From Spongilla lacustris (taxonomy: Eukaryota > Porifera > Demospongiae > Spongillida > Spongillidae): a DNA stretch of 64,000 nucleotides. Numbering within the stretch: the stretch's first letter is position 1; each line of letters opens with the position of its first letter. Under the pieces are notes generated by a model. It saw only the letters and a program-made list of their open reading frames with translations. It was not told the DNA's origin and did no database searches. Positions 18,501 through 29,769 of this stretch are shown in pieces. The translations under genes were made by a program, and so were the position numbers. Location: assembly GCA_949361645.1 (NCBI GenBank), contig OX442434.1, forward strand, positions 248,001-312,000, written 5' to 3'.

Positions 18501-19823
18501 CCTCCATCTAAATCAGTCCATGGTGAGAATCAGTTGGAAACTGTGTGATTGTACCTGGCCTGGTTCTGCACCCAGCCTAGTACTAGTGCTGTAGCTGATA
18601 CTGCACCTGGGCCAATACTAGTACTGTACCTGGGCCAATACTAGTACTGTACCTGGGCCAATACTAGTACTGTACCTGGGCCAATACTAGTACTGTACCT
18701 GGGCCAGTACTAGTACTGTACCTGGGCCAATACTAGTACTGTACCTGGCCCAGTACTAGTACTGTACCTGGCCCAGTACTAGTACTGTACCTGGGCCAAT
18801 ACTAGTACTGTACCTGGGTCGGTACTAGTACTGTACCTGGCCCAGTACTAGTACTGTACCTGGCCCAGTACTAGTACTGTACCTGGCCCAGTACTAGTAC
18901 TGTACCTGGCCCAGTACTAGTACTGTACCTGGCCCAGTACTAGTACTGTACCTGGGCCAATACTAGTACTGTACCTGGGTCGGTACTAGTACTGTACCTG
19001 GCCCAGTACTAGTACTGTACCTGGCCCAGTACTAGTACTGTACCTGGCCCAGTACTAGTACTGTACCTGGCCCAGTACTAGTACTGTACCTGGGTCGGTA
19101 CTAGTACTGTACCTGGGTCGGTACTGGTATAGTAACTGGGCTGGTACTAATACATAATTCCAAAACACGACGCCTACATGTCTTATAACAAATAAACCGT
19201 AATGCCGGCCCGAGCGTAATGCATTCATTTTTAGAAGTTAAATTCATTGCATATTTTCACCCATACACGCACCGTTGTCGACAGATTTTATATTTTAGGG
19301 TCCTGTCGTAATATTTTACGCGGAAAGCGTTTTATTACCGTGTACCAGGGTTGTGTAGCTGTCGTGCATGTAAACCAAACACTCACAGTTCGTACATATG
19401 TGGCAGCTCAGATACCACCCATAGCACACTCCCCCCCTCCCACATACACACACATCTATTTTGGGTAGAAATGGTCAGGCTCTTAAAGCTTGTACTGACA
19501 TCGACAGGCATTTGTGCCAACCACTGGGGAGGGGGAGGGGGGGGGGGGGGGCGAGTTCCATTATGTACCCCTCCCATAATTAGCCGATATAGGTGATATC
19601 ACATCCCGTTACAGCTACTAGGCCCTACGTTAAAAGCTGATTCCAAAGTTGTTCCTTTATTACCACAATTTTTAAAAAATCAATGTTGAAGTTCCTCGTT
19701 ACTATTCCCCGCAACCTTGACACACTCACCAGATTCTGTTCGCTCAGATTCCGACACGGTATATGGATTCGCTGGATTGGGCTTAGTAAGCAAAGCGGAG
19801 CGATGGTCGAGACGATCCGTCAT
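15572..19823 (-). CDS. GR-like 7TM receptor paralogue 4 (complete)
   Basis: Exon 1 (19730-19823) starts MTDRLDHRSALLTKPNP and ends in phase 1. It joins in frame to an exon near 18385-18510 with a tttag acceptor. Next come exons with LEQCRKTMLNLYLILLKV, VGWRRFRAQKHDLDQPF plus TM1 (about 17881-18030), and TM2 with YLWGIYLFRFTDPEYLSTL. A short polar exon (VFLSCSEQSK), TM3, TM4 with INYVTQCQLIVAFIRSI (about 16530-16710), and TM5 after FLGTLNGHFANMQSLCL follow, then TM6 with LNIIQWITIS and the loop RPYIYSDAPQQSLDSFLLF. The final exon, 15572-15676 (105 bp), encodes TM7 ending ISWL. The most divergent copy around TM3 and TM5, but with no frame break. Intron 1 holds a 23-bp minisatellite and another intron a 27-bp array directly before the TM5 exon. 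Confidence 0.62.
16203..16492. repeat. 27-bp minisatellite
   Basis: Eleven almost perfect units containing AAAGGCACATGACGTGAACA, ending at the acceptor of the TM5 exon of paralogue 4. Each unit holds TGACGT, a CRE-like half site. Confidence 0.95.
18590..19140. repeat. 23-bp minisatellite with palindromic core
   Basis: About 24 units containing CTGGGCCAATACTAGTACTG. The unit includes ACTAGT and GTAC palindromes; on the gene strand it contains CAGGTACAG, which can read as acceptor or donor. Intron 1 of paralogue 4. Confidence 0.95.
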
Positions 19824-20296
19824 CAGCCTGCTGTGATAAAATATATATCGCGAAGTTTAAAAAAAAAAATTAGTGAAGTTTACCTATAGCTCTTTGGTTA
19901 GAAATAAAACCACTATATAAGGCTCTGCGTGACGTAATTTGACACTAGACTACGTACATGTTAATGAATGTTTGAAGACGAAGGAGACAGCTCTTGATTG
20001 TGGCGGCGGGCCCTCTGGAAGTGTTCCATTAACACGTTAGCAGCACATGTACATCAAAGTTATTTACAAAATAAACACACCTTTCACGGTGAAATTGGGT
20101 GAATGTATTGGGCAGAGCCGCCGAGCCACAGAGGGTAAGTCAATTGGATATACAAGATGAGAAAAGTTTGGAGGGTGGTCGCTCCAGATTGGATAGGAAT
20201 ACAGAGAGCATGCATATGATGTAATATTATACTTCGTTATAGTACTTTTTCTTTATGAACAATACAAGTAGCATTTTAAAATGAGAAAGACAGAAG
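19824..20296. other. Spacer between paralogue 4 and RSRC1
   Basis: Holds the promoter side of paralogue 4 and the 3' end of RSRC1. Nothing else recognised. Confidence 0.5.
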
Positions 20297-23200
20297 TCAG
20301 TTGGTAGATGTCAATCCTTGCCTCATCTTCTGAAGTTTCTCCAGCCATTTTCTTTTCTTTTCTTCTACAGGTGTCTCCAGGACCTGACAACAGACCACCA
20401 AAATCATTACGATAGATATGGTATTGGAAGGCTATGGAGATAAGTATTGGAAGGTTCCCAATAAATACTTCCATTATGACTTTCTGTGCTTGTTCCAATA
20501 TCACATCCAGTATGATACACACATGACATGCTCACACACATAACATAAATCCTCATGACACATACATACTCTCACATGACACATACATGCTCTCACACGT
20601 ATAACACACACAAACTCACATACAACGTGTACTCACGGACACTGAAGAGGCAGTGGTGGGTGATATCACCACATCTTGTTCACTTCCTACATCATTTGTA
20701 CTCTCCAGTAATTCTACCACCTGGGGGGCATACTCATCCTCCACTCCCTCCTTGCAGCGTCTGGGAAAACTGGGTACTGATGCTGCAACAGTCTTGTTCT
20801 GAACCTGTTGGTGTGCCTGACGTACATATCATCATACCAACACATTCTAAATTGTGTTATTACCTTTTTTTAGAAATATGTACAGCACCAAATAGGGCCA
20901 GTAATGTGGAGGGACCAGTGGGTATGAGGGAAGGGGGCCAGTGATGTGAGAGGGAAGGGGGGGGGGGCCAGTGATGTGAGAGGGAAGGGGGGGCCAGTGA
21001 TGTGAGAGGGAAGTGATGTATGCCATAGTATGAAGTAAATGAGGCCAATATGATAGCTTTAAGAATCTAATCAAATAACCTACAATGATCTGAGTTGAAA
21101 TACAAATCAAAATGCACTTTCCATTCCCAGCATTCAGCTGGGCTGTGCATTGTGTTAGCTGGAGGGGTAAGCCATTAATACCAGCCCTGCATTATGTTAG
21201 CTGGAGGGGTAAGCCATTAATACCAGCCCTGCATTTAAACACTCACAACCCACAAAACATACCTTTGAAGTGCACAACTAGGTTGTAAGCCAAACTATCA
21301 TGAATTCCATTGAAATGACCAGCAGTGGATACATGTACATGTACTAAATAAACTACAACCACTTAGCATACAAGTGTACATGTAAGGGCATATTGGGGAA
21401 GTGTAATATCAACAGTGGGTTATAGTATTCAACAGTGGGTTTTAAGACCACATTATTCAACTTTCCTCATCCAGTTTAACAGACTGGCAAAGCCTTATAT
21501 GCTGAAGGCACCAACAATTGGCCCATTTGATTAGTGATTTTAAATACTCTGTATAATACACAATATCAAAATGGTCTTCATTATGCCACACCCACACATA
21601 CACCCATGGCTATACCTCTTGTTTCTTCTCACGAGAAGAAGAGAAGGACCCAGAACAGAAGACATCAGAATCAATCTCCCGTATCTGGGCCTCTGAAGGG
21701 GGCGGGGCTGCTACTACAGTCTCCTCAGAAGTGGCAGCTGAACGGCCAAATGAAGGGAAGCTGACACACATGGTGACCCACCCCTGACACATGGTGACCT
21801 TACCCCTGACACATGGTGACCTTACCCCTGACACATGGTGACCTTACCCCTGACACATGGTGACCTTACCCCTGACACATGGTGACCTTACCCCTGACAC
21901 ATGGTGACCTTACCCCTGACACATGGTGACCTTACCCCTGACACATGGTGACCTTACCCCTGACACATGGTGACCTTACCCCTGACACATGGTGACCTTA
22001 CCCCTGACACATGGTGACCTTACCCCTGACACATGGTGACCTTACCCCTGACACATGGTGACCTTACCCCTGACACATGGTGACCTTATCCCTGACACAT
22101 GGTGACCTTACCCCTGACACATGGTGACCTTACCCCTGACACATGGTGACCTTACCCCTGACACATGGTGACCTTACCCCTGACACATGGTGACCTTACC
22201 CTTGACACATGGTGACCTTACCCCTGACACATGGTGACCTTACCCCTGACACATGGTGACCTTACCCCTGACACATGGTGACCTTACCCCTGACACATGG
22301 TGACCTTACCCCTGACACATGGTGACCTTACCCCTGACACATGGTGACCTTACCCCTGACACATGGTGACCTTACCCCTGACACATGGTGACCTTACCCC
22401 TGACACATGGTGACCTTACCCCTGACACATGGTGACCTTACCCCTGACACATACCCCCTGACACATAGGGTGACATCGTTCCAATGTATGGCAGTGTGCC
22501 CTCTTGCTAAGAAGTAACTCCAATGCCCCTCTAAATCCCTAACCTAAGTCCATGCCTGGCAACACCCACTCATTACACAACCACCCATTGCCATAAGTTA
22601 GTGTAAGCATTGCCTATGATATGTTCCTGCCCCCACCCATACACACAGCCAGAGTCTCTCACCAGATGCTGTTGCCTTGTCCAACATTGCTTTCAGCTTA
22701 GCTCTAACCCTCTCAGCTGGTGTCTACACACAGTAGATGGCACCTAATCTGACATACTCTCAGTGTACCACATTACCATTTCAGCGTAGCCTGCAATATC
22801 AGGAGCCTTGTCCTTGCTATGAAGAATAAGTGTGCTTATGCAATATGTGGTGAACAGGGGGTGGGGCCAGACCTCTTCCCTTCCTCCGCACTTGGCAGAG
22901 ATTTGGTTTTAGCTGAGTCAGATGAGTTTCTTCTGTGTGGCTTGTCTGTGCTCCTGGAGCGAGATCTTCTGTGTCTGCGTCCATCTAACACAAAAAGGCG
23001 TATCACATATGACAGCACAAGATCGTTAGCGTACACGTACAAATACACACATACACATCACAGATAAACATACATAATTTCGCACACACACACACCACAC
23101 ACACACACACACATAAACATCACATGGACGTGAATCAGCACAACAATGCCATGGACCTGGGGGCACATTTAGAAAACCAGTTACAGCCCCTAATTCAGGA

Positions 23201-24052
23201 GATGATCTACATGTAAGTTGCACCCAGAGCCAAGTTAATCAAATTCACGTACATGTATTGTGGGCGTTATTCGTTGTTTGTAATAGATGCATCTAATTTG
23301 CAGAGGACTCATGCAGGTAACCCCACAATATAGGTGAATAATTAATGCTTTTAACTGTATATATGTGAAGCACTTGCCACAAGGTAGATCCTAAGTGTTC
23401 GAAAGAAACCTTTCAACTGAATAAACTTTATATGTTTTAAAAAAATACAAAATACAGCCATTCATACATATTTTTGAATGTCAGGCGAAAAATTGATACA
23501 TCCCCTCCAAAACAGTATGTTCATTTTGAAGGTAAAACTTAAAATCATGACTAAGATTTCATAAACTGTGTTTTCACACCCTTCAAATGACTCACTAAGG
23601 CAAGCAAAATCAGTGCTTCAAAATGGAAATTCCAGTCAGTTCAAAATACTTTTAAAGTTGTTGATAAACCATAACAATTGGGGTGAATACCTCAAGAACA
23701 TACTCCTACTATACAGTAACAGCTTATGGCAACCCTGTTACATATACTTCAGACAAACAGGGTGGGTTGTACCTGAACTGTTGTGGAGGGAATAGGAAAT
23801 TAGCAACCATTCCCACGAACATTATACAACTGGAGCACAAAACCTGTGATTTTGCCTGGAGGAACGACGCTCTGAGCTGTTCTCATCAGATTGTCTCCGT
23901 TCCCGGTCCATCTTCCTGTCCCTAGAACGCGATCTGTGCTTCTCGCGGTCTCGAGACCTGGAACGACGACGTCCCTCTTCCTTCGAATGTGAGCTTTTGT
24001 GCTTCCGAGACCGCTGTGGACTAGAACTTCGACTGCGAGAGCGTTTCCCCAT
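20297..24052 (-). CDS. RSRC1: Arginine/serine-rich coiled-coil protein 1 (RSRC1) homologue
   Basis: First exon (to 24052) encodes MGKRSRSRSSSPQRSRK, an RS domain of SR/RD dipeptides. A second RS-rich exon lies at about 22830-22985. Then come KDKAPDIAGYAEM (near 22790), TPAERVRAKLKAMLDKA (near 22700), an exon at 21617-21742 with EAQIREIDSDVFCSGSF, an acidic exon (about 20630-20800) and the last exon, with EEKKRKWLEKLQKMRQG ending at 20297. The helical PAE-RAKL block, the IESDSF-like block and the C-terminal EEKW-LRQ block in this order are those of RSRC1 (SRrp53), a nuclear factor in 3' splice site choice. Size, about 290 aa, is near the vertebrate 334. The junction between the first two exons does not keep phase with the sites I can see, so a small exon may be missing. 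One intron holds a 700-bp, 21-bp-unit minisatellite. Starts 109 bp from a divergent gene. Confidence 0.75.
21772..22470. repeat. 21-bp minisatellite in RSRC1 intron
   Basis: About 33 nearly identical units of CCCTGACACATGGTGACCTT(A). On the gene strand each contains GGTAAGG (donor-like) and TGTGTCAG (acceptor-like). Immediately upstream of the exon that starts at 21742. Confidence 0.95.
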
Positions 24053-24161
24053 AACGATGGCCGGGCGCCAATTCTAACTCCAACCAGTGCCCTCCTTTCT
24101 AATAAAGTGTCCACACATAAATTTCAAGTTCAGGTTTTGGAACCATAGCAACGAGGCGACA
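24053..24161. promoter_or_regulatory. Probable bidirectional promoter
   Basis: 109 bp between two divergent start codons (RSRC1 and the serine-rich gene). No TATA box. Inferred from spacing only. Confidence 0.5.
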
Positions 24162-26050
24162 ATGCTAGCAGAAAGGAATCAGAAGGCTTCTTCGTCTGGC
24201 AAAAGTTTCAACACAGGTATAAGCTTTGCAGATGTGAAAATGCATATTTGCGCTTTCTTTTATTCTTTTTTAAGGTTCTGCGCAGCTGCGTGAAAAATAC
24301 CAAATATGGTTGTCACGCTCCAACAATTATTTTAATACCTATAGTAGATCTACTTCAGCAGCTGGTACATGTATGAATGAAGATGTATATGAATTAGGGA
24401 GACCAACCAAATCAAGGTATTTTTATAATTGAAGGACCTTCATCTAACAATTAAAATTTAGTGAGGTCCGTTGATAATGCATTGGCCCAACGGTTACTGC
24501 TTGCAGCTACCTGCTAGCAGGGTATACATTACTCCAAAGGCCTTCACCACTAAGGGAATTCCTATGATATTACATCATAATTGGGACAGTTGCTGTGAAT
24601 ATGAACACAAGGTATATACTTCTGCCATTTGCGGGAGGTTAATCTGATTCTCAGTGTGTAAGAATCGTTTGGTACAGGACACTTTAGACTTCCAGAATAT
24701 ATTTTTTAAATTGATATTTGACAGCACAACAATAGCTCTACCTACACTACCTTGCTTGGATGGGAGCGTAATAGAATGGCAGTACATGTAGTGTTGATTT
24801 GTACCAGAAACAAGTTCAGCCTTCCGTACAGCTCTGCAATCACCATTTTAACTGATTGTGATTGCTCAGAAATTAAGTATTCAGAACTTCTTTTAAATAC
24901 ACATAGTCGGTTAAGGTGTATCTATTGCATGGCATTGACCTGTTACTGCACCTCATGAGGTTTGTGCTACTCATTGGTGATACAGAATGATGTTATATAT
25001 TCATTGCCACCACAGTGACAGATACATTGTATGCAACTATCTTTCCAGCCGTCTTCGAAAGGAATTTAAATCCTGCCCTTTCCCCGAAGTTGACTATTGC
25101 CTGCAGGCTCAAAAACAACAAGCATTCAGTAAGAATATTGTATGAAGGTAAGAAGGACCTAAGTCAAAGTGGTTATCCTTTCAGACAGAAGCTGCAGGAT
25201 GGCTTCAGCTTCAGCAGTCGTGTGAGCAATTGCCACCACTTGTGGAATCCCTCAGCAACCTTACCCCCCCCCCCCCTCCCCACCTCCATTTACATGCCCC
25301 CCCCCCCCCCCACATCATGCCTAAACACCATCTTTGGCAGGTCAGCTAGGTGCTCGTCTTCCTCCAGAAGTGGTCTCCATGGATACCTGACTGGATCTAG
25401 GTACAACAGGTTAGTGTGTTATGGTAGCCATTTTTTTAACAATGTACATGTATTAGTTTTAAAAGTATTTTCAGCAACCAAACATTTTACATTTTTCATG
25501 CAGATACTTTTTATGTCCAAAGTAAGCATTGGGCCACAATTATAACTTCATATAAATGCAGGCAAGGTTTGCATTGAAATGTACGACTAATTAAATTTTC
25601 ATTGCCTTATAACTGTCATGGAGGAGAAATTTTTGATACAGAAGAATCATTGTGTAGAGGATATTGCATGCTATTAAAAATATATAAGCCCAGTGTTATT
25701 GGATAATGCCTCATATAAAATGTAATAGACAGAAAAAGGAACAAATCTGAAAATAAAGGCCCAACTCTGTCTCTCTTTATATAGTGCCCACCACATTGAC
25801 AGTCATGCCCTGAACCATCTTGGAGTGTACATCCCTCGTGGACCTGCTGTGAAGCCCTTCATAGCAGCATCAGATATGTCATCTTCCAAACATGGTATGG
25901 TTAGGAGTGTATGCTGGAAATGTCTGTTGCACATTGGTGCCAGACCCATTCCAACCACCTTTCCATGCAGGTACAAGGTCCCATTCCCGCTCCACCTCTC
26001 CCAACATGTCTTCTCATGCTCCTCGAACTAGCCCAGTGCTGGTCAGCTAG
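24162..26050 (+). CDS. Unrecognised serine-rich protein gene, exon set incomplete
   Basis: A short first exon (24162-24216) reads MLAERNQKASSSGKSFNT and ends at a gtataa donor. Probable later exons are about 25049-25128, about 25189-25270, about 25341-25410 (SSSSRSGLHGYLTGS), 25786-25893 (HHIDSHALNHLGVYIPRG) and 25972-26050 (RSHSRSTSPNMSSHA, then TAG). The last three join with matching phases. The middle is uncertain because poly-C runs (13 and 15 C) interrupt the frame at 25263-25311. The C-terminal 100 residues are rich in Ser and His, with SP/TSP sites that look phosphorylatable. No domain is recognised. It is transcribed away from RSRC1 from a shared 109-bp spacer. The C-terminal half is well supported by splice phases; the middle is not. 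Confidence 0.4.
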
Positions 26051-26616
26051 ATGGTGGTCATTTTGCACCCATCATCTTCTGCAATTACTGAAGCAGCTCT
26101 GAATGACTATGATCTCCTGTTGCAATTAGTAAACTCTTCTATTAGTGCAAGGCAAATAACTGCCTAGCTAGTTTGGTGCAGTTAACAGCTTACTGCCAAA
26201 ATCTGTATATCTTCCATTCAGAGTAGATACAAGTACTAACTCGATATGCGATATGCCTGACCCTAACAACCACACTAGCAGAGACTGGAAATGGCATACA
26301 TTCTGTAATGAACAAGCACTCTAACAAGGTCCATTGAAAATATGGGGGGGGGGGGGGGGGGTTAGCCAGACTCCCAGCAGGTCAAGTACCATCACTGTCA
26401 ACCTCACAAAAGTAAACATGACAAAGGAGCAATGGTGATGGTGTGTGGCACCAAGGAGATGTTGGTATAAAGGACCAAGGGATGATGGTGTGAAAGACCA
26501 TTGTTCACAAATCTTAACAATGCACTTAGTCAATCAGCCCTCCGGTGTTGATTCAATACTTAGTCACGTACACCATTTGGATCCATTTGCACACACACAA
26601 ACACACAAGGTAGTTT
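26051..26616. other. 3' spacer between convergent genes
   Basis: Separates the serine-rich gene (+) and DRC9 (-), which converge. Contains a run of 17 G at 26345-26361. No gene seen. Confidence 0.5.
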
Positions 26617-28169
26617 TCATTTCTTCCCCTTCTTCCCTTTCTTTCCCTTCTTTCCTTTTTTCCCCTTTTTTCCTTTCTTAGTCTCTTTCTTAAATGGTCC
26701 AAAACCTTTGCGAACCATCATTCCTTTCCACCATGCTTGCAGCTACATAGGAAAGAAGAAAGTTAGAGAAAGCTTGGTACTACGGCTGAGCTGTCCGGTG
26801 ATGTTACCTTTGTAGCTGCCTTCCTCTCCCTCTCATCTTGTTCAGCCTTGATCCTCTGCTTCTCCTTCATGGCTCTATGCTCCACTACCACATCTTCATA
26901 CTCCTTGTACTAAGGAGTTTGGCACGCAAATGTACATGGAAGGGTCATTAACAGGCATGTACACATACCTTTGTAGCAAGTTCATTGTACCTCTGCAAGC
27001 CTGCTGCCTTTAGTGACTGCAAAGGTTGAGAAATTATAATACAACGATTAGTGCTTGTATGCTTATGTAGCACCACTAATCTATGTTTGCACCAATGCCT
27101 AAATCCCAATACTATTTTTCATTGGTAATCTCTCATTCCCCTCTACTTTAACTGGTGGACCTTAAGCTCTTGGACATCACGTGTCTTCATGTCAAGATCC
27201 TGTTCATATGCAGCCATCCAATGGTCCACTTGACCATCCAGCTCCTGCTCCCAAGGTAAGTACATTCAAAACCAATAATACCTATAGTGCTGGAAAGCAA
27301 TAATTTCACTCCCCCACCTGGTAGTGTGTCTTGAGATACTCCTCAATGCTGTCACTCACTTTCTTCTCCTCTTCAATCTTCTGCTTGAGTACCCTCACCT
27401 CCTCCTCCATAGCTTCAACATCTAAGGCCTGGTGTCGCTGTTGCACTTCCACACACACTTGCCTCTCCTTCTTCACATACTTGGCCTCAAGACCAGTCTT
27501 AGCCTTCCACTCTTGAAGTTGGTCCTTTAAGTGAGCTGTTTGCTCATTGAGTTCCTGTAGCATATGTGGAAATAGCAGTCAGCAGTAGCAGCTGCTCACT
27601 GATGCATGGCCATAAATAATAATGTTTTTGCTTTTTAAAAGGGGTATTGAAAGGTTTAAATGTGTATGTAACCAACTGCATTCAACTCAAGAAGATGGTA
27701 AACCTTATAACTGTCTTAACATGTTTGCAGGGGTATGTGACGTGCACATGTATGTGGCATACTCCAATCTCCTTTTCCTTTTCTTTCTTTAGTTCTGCCT
27801 TTTGTTTTCGTAGCTCTTTCACTCTCTTCCTGCTTTGCTCCTCCCTATGGAGCATGTTACACACTCAAAACCAATGCAAACAAACTAGAGCCAAGATGAA
27901 ATGACCATTTTTGTAACAAACTCCGTAGTTCAACACGAAAATTTAATTCCCTCAGTATGTCAATGTTGTACCATTACCTCAATATAGTTTTTTCCATCTC
28001 TAGTTTCTCTTCCTGGCATCGCTTCACCTCCTCCATGAGTACTTTGAATGTACCTTGTGCGCAAACCTCTAAGAGTGTCTGCTGAAGGAGTGATTGAAGG
28101 AAGGCTCTGTCTTCTTGTAACTTCTGCATATTCTCTGTCACTGCTTTGCTGCTCCTGGCCACTGTATCA

Positions 28170-28204
<35 letters not shown>

Positions 28205-29001
28205 AGAGTACACCACCAGCTTTCACTACCTCTTGTATACTTGTGTAACTACGAGGCTCAACACCACTGTGCTCCCTCTGCAATCTACACACACATACAT
28301 GTAGCTCCCCTTTGCACACTACAAACACACATAGCACACTGCACACACACAGCACACTATAAACATACATAGCACACTGCACACACACAGCACACTACAA
28401 ACATACTATACACACACATAGCTCCCTTCACACACTATACACACACATAGCTCCCTTTGCACACTATACACACACATAGCTCCCTTTGCACACTATACGC
28501 TCCCTTTGCACACAAACCAATCATTGTGCTCTCATTTAGCTTTTTAATATTATCTCTCTTATCGTATTGTTATTGTCGTTGGGATGGGAATACAAACATT
28601 AATAAACCTCCTGCGCACTCAGAGCTAGCTATACAGACCTTCGGTTGCCGCAAATAGCCCATGGGCATGATCAGTTACTTCTTTTCCACTCATCTTTCCC
28701 CCGACTCCATCTAATGTAAGTTCCTCAAACTTGTTTTCCATTTGGCGTTGGGTCTCCAAAATATGCACAAGTTCTTCTCCCATTACCTATTGCATGGAGT
28801 TCGGTTACTTGGCCGAGTTGCTTAGTAGCATTAATAAAAACATACACTTTCTACGGCAGAGGGTTTTTCAACATAATTAGGTGCTATTCCACCGAGAACT
28901 GCAAGTTGGTCTACACAGTCTTCCAAAACTGCGCATACAAGCTCCCTTTCTAAAGCAGAAAAAGACTGCTGCAACGTCGAAGATGAAGCGGTCGTAGTCA
29001 T
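26617..29001 (-). CDS. IQCG: Dynein regulatory complex subunit 9 (IQCG) homologue
   Basis: First exon 28846-29001 begins MTTTASSSTLQQSFSALERE. It continues through an exon with EELVHILETQRQMENKFEEL (about 28655-28800) and a series of coiled-coil exons: about 27978-28165 (SSKAVTENMQKLQEDRAFL), 27310-27560 (QTAHLKDQLQEWKAKTGLE), about 27150-27250 (DGQVDHWMAAYEQDLD), 26965-27020 and 26810-26910 (YKEYEDVVVEHRAMKEKQR). The last exon starts LQAWWKGMMVRKGFGPF, a single IQ motif, then a Lys/Gly tail with KKGKK repeats and TGA at 26617. The helical body, one C-terminal WW-G-VRKG IQ motif and basic tail are those of DRC9/IQCG, a calmodulin-binding subunit of the nexin-dynein regulatory complex in motile cilia. 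Length, about 400 aa, fits. It implies that the organism has motile cilia. Confidence 0.8.
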
Positions 29002-29769
29002 TTTGTGTTCGTCTCATTGTCATGGTAACAATGTTATAAATAATTTCCGACTCACGTGATTATAAACAGATGACCTCGAGGTAAGGAAATGGCGGTTCAT
29101 GTGAGCAGGTTATTATTTTTCTTGTATGCTTGTATCCATGTAGGTCACTGATGTATAACTAGCCAAATATGAGCCTCTACCATCTGGTAGAGGCAGTGAT
29201 CGAAGCATACGGCGTGAAAGCGATTATGTGTTTTTATGTGTGTGTGTTTGTGTGTGTGTGTGCATGTGATATATATACATTTAGGTGTGTGTGTGTGCGT
29301 GCGCGCGCGTGGTTTGCAATACATGTATTCTGAGCAATGATGAAATGGTAAATATTGAATGCTGCAACCGATAACTGCGGTATGTGTGAACGATATCTAC
29401 TTGATCTGAGCTCAGTAAATGTATTTATTTTTTGCCAGAAGGTCTTAAAAAATTGGCATTCGCCATTTGATTCTAGCCTGCCACACATAATGGCGGATGT
29501 ACATTAACACGCACGCGGAGTACTTGGGGTACATACTTGGAGCTTCTACATGTAGAGAGCCATGTACAAAAGGATCATTACGTATTTTAGGGCCATAGGC
29601 TGTACCATTTGTGTATAGCAAATACCCTGTACCTGCATGTACGTTGTAGTGGCCATGCAGGTATTGAGGATATAGCTGTCATCAGACAGATATAATTGTT
29701 GGAAGTTACATACAGAGGTGGAGTGGCACAACATACCAAACATATACAACAAAGTACAAAAACAACAGC
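29002..29769. other. Spacer between DRC9 and paralogue 5
   Basis: Contains GT-rich microsatellites at 29230-29310 and the 3' flank of paralogue 5. No gene recognised. Confidence 0.5.

Noticed and set aside
24480..24560. Possible tRNA-like fold
   Set aside because: Could not form acceptor, D, anticodon and T arms with the conserved bases.
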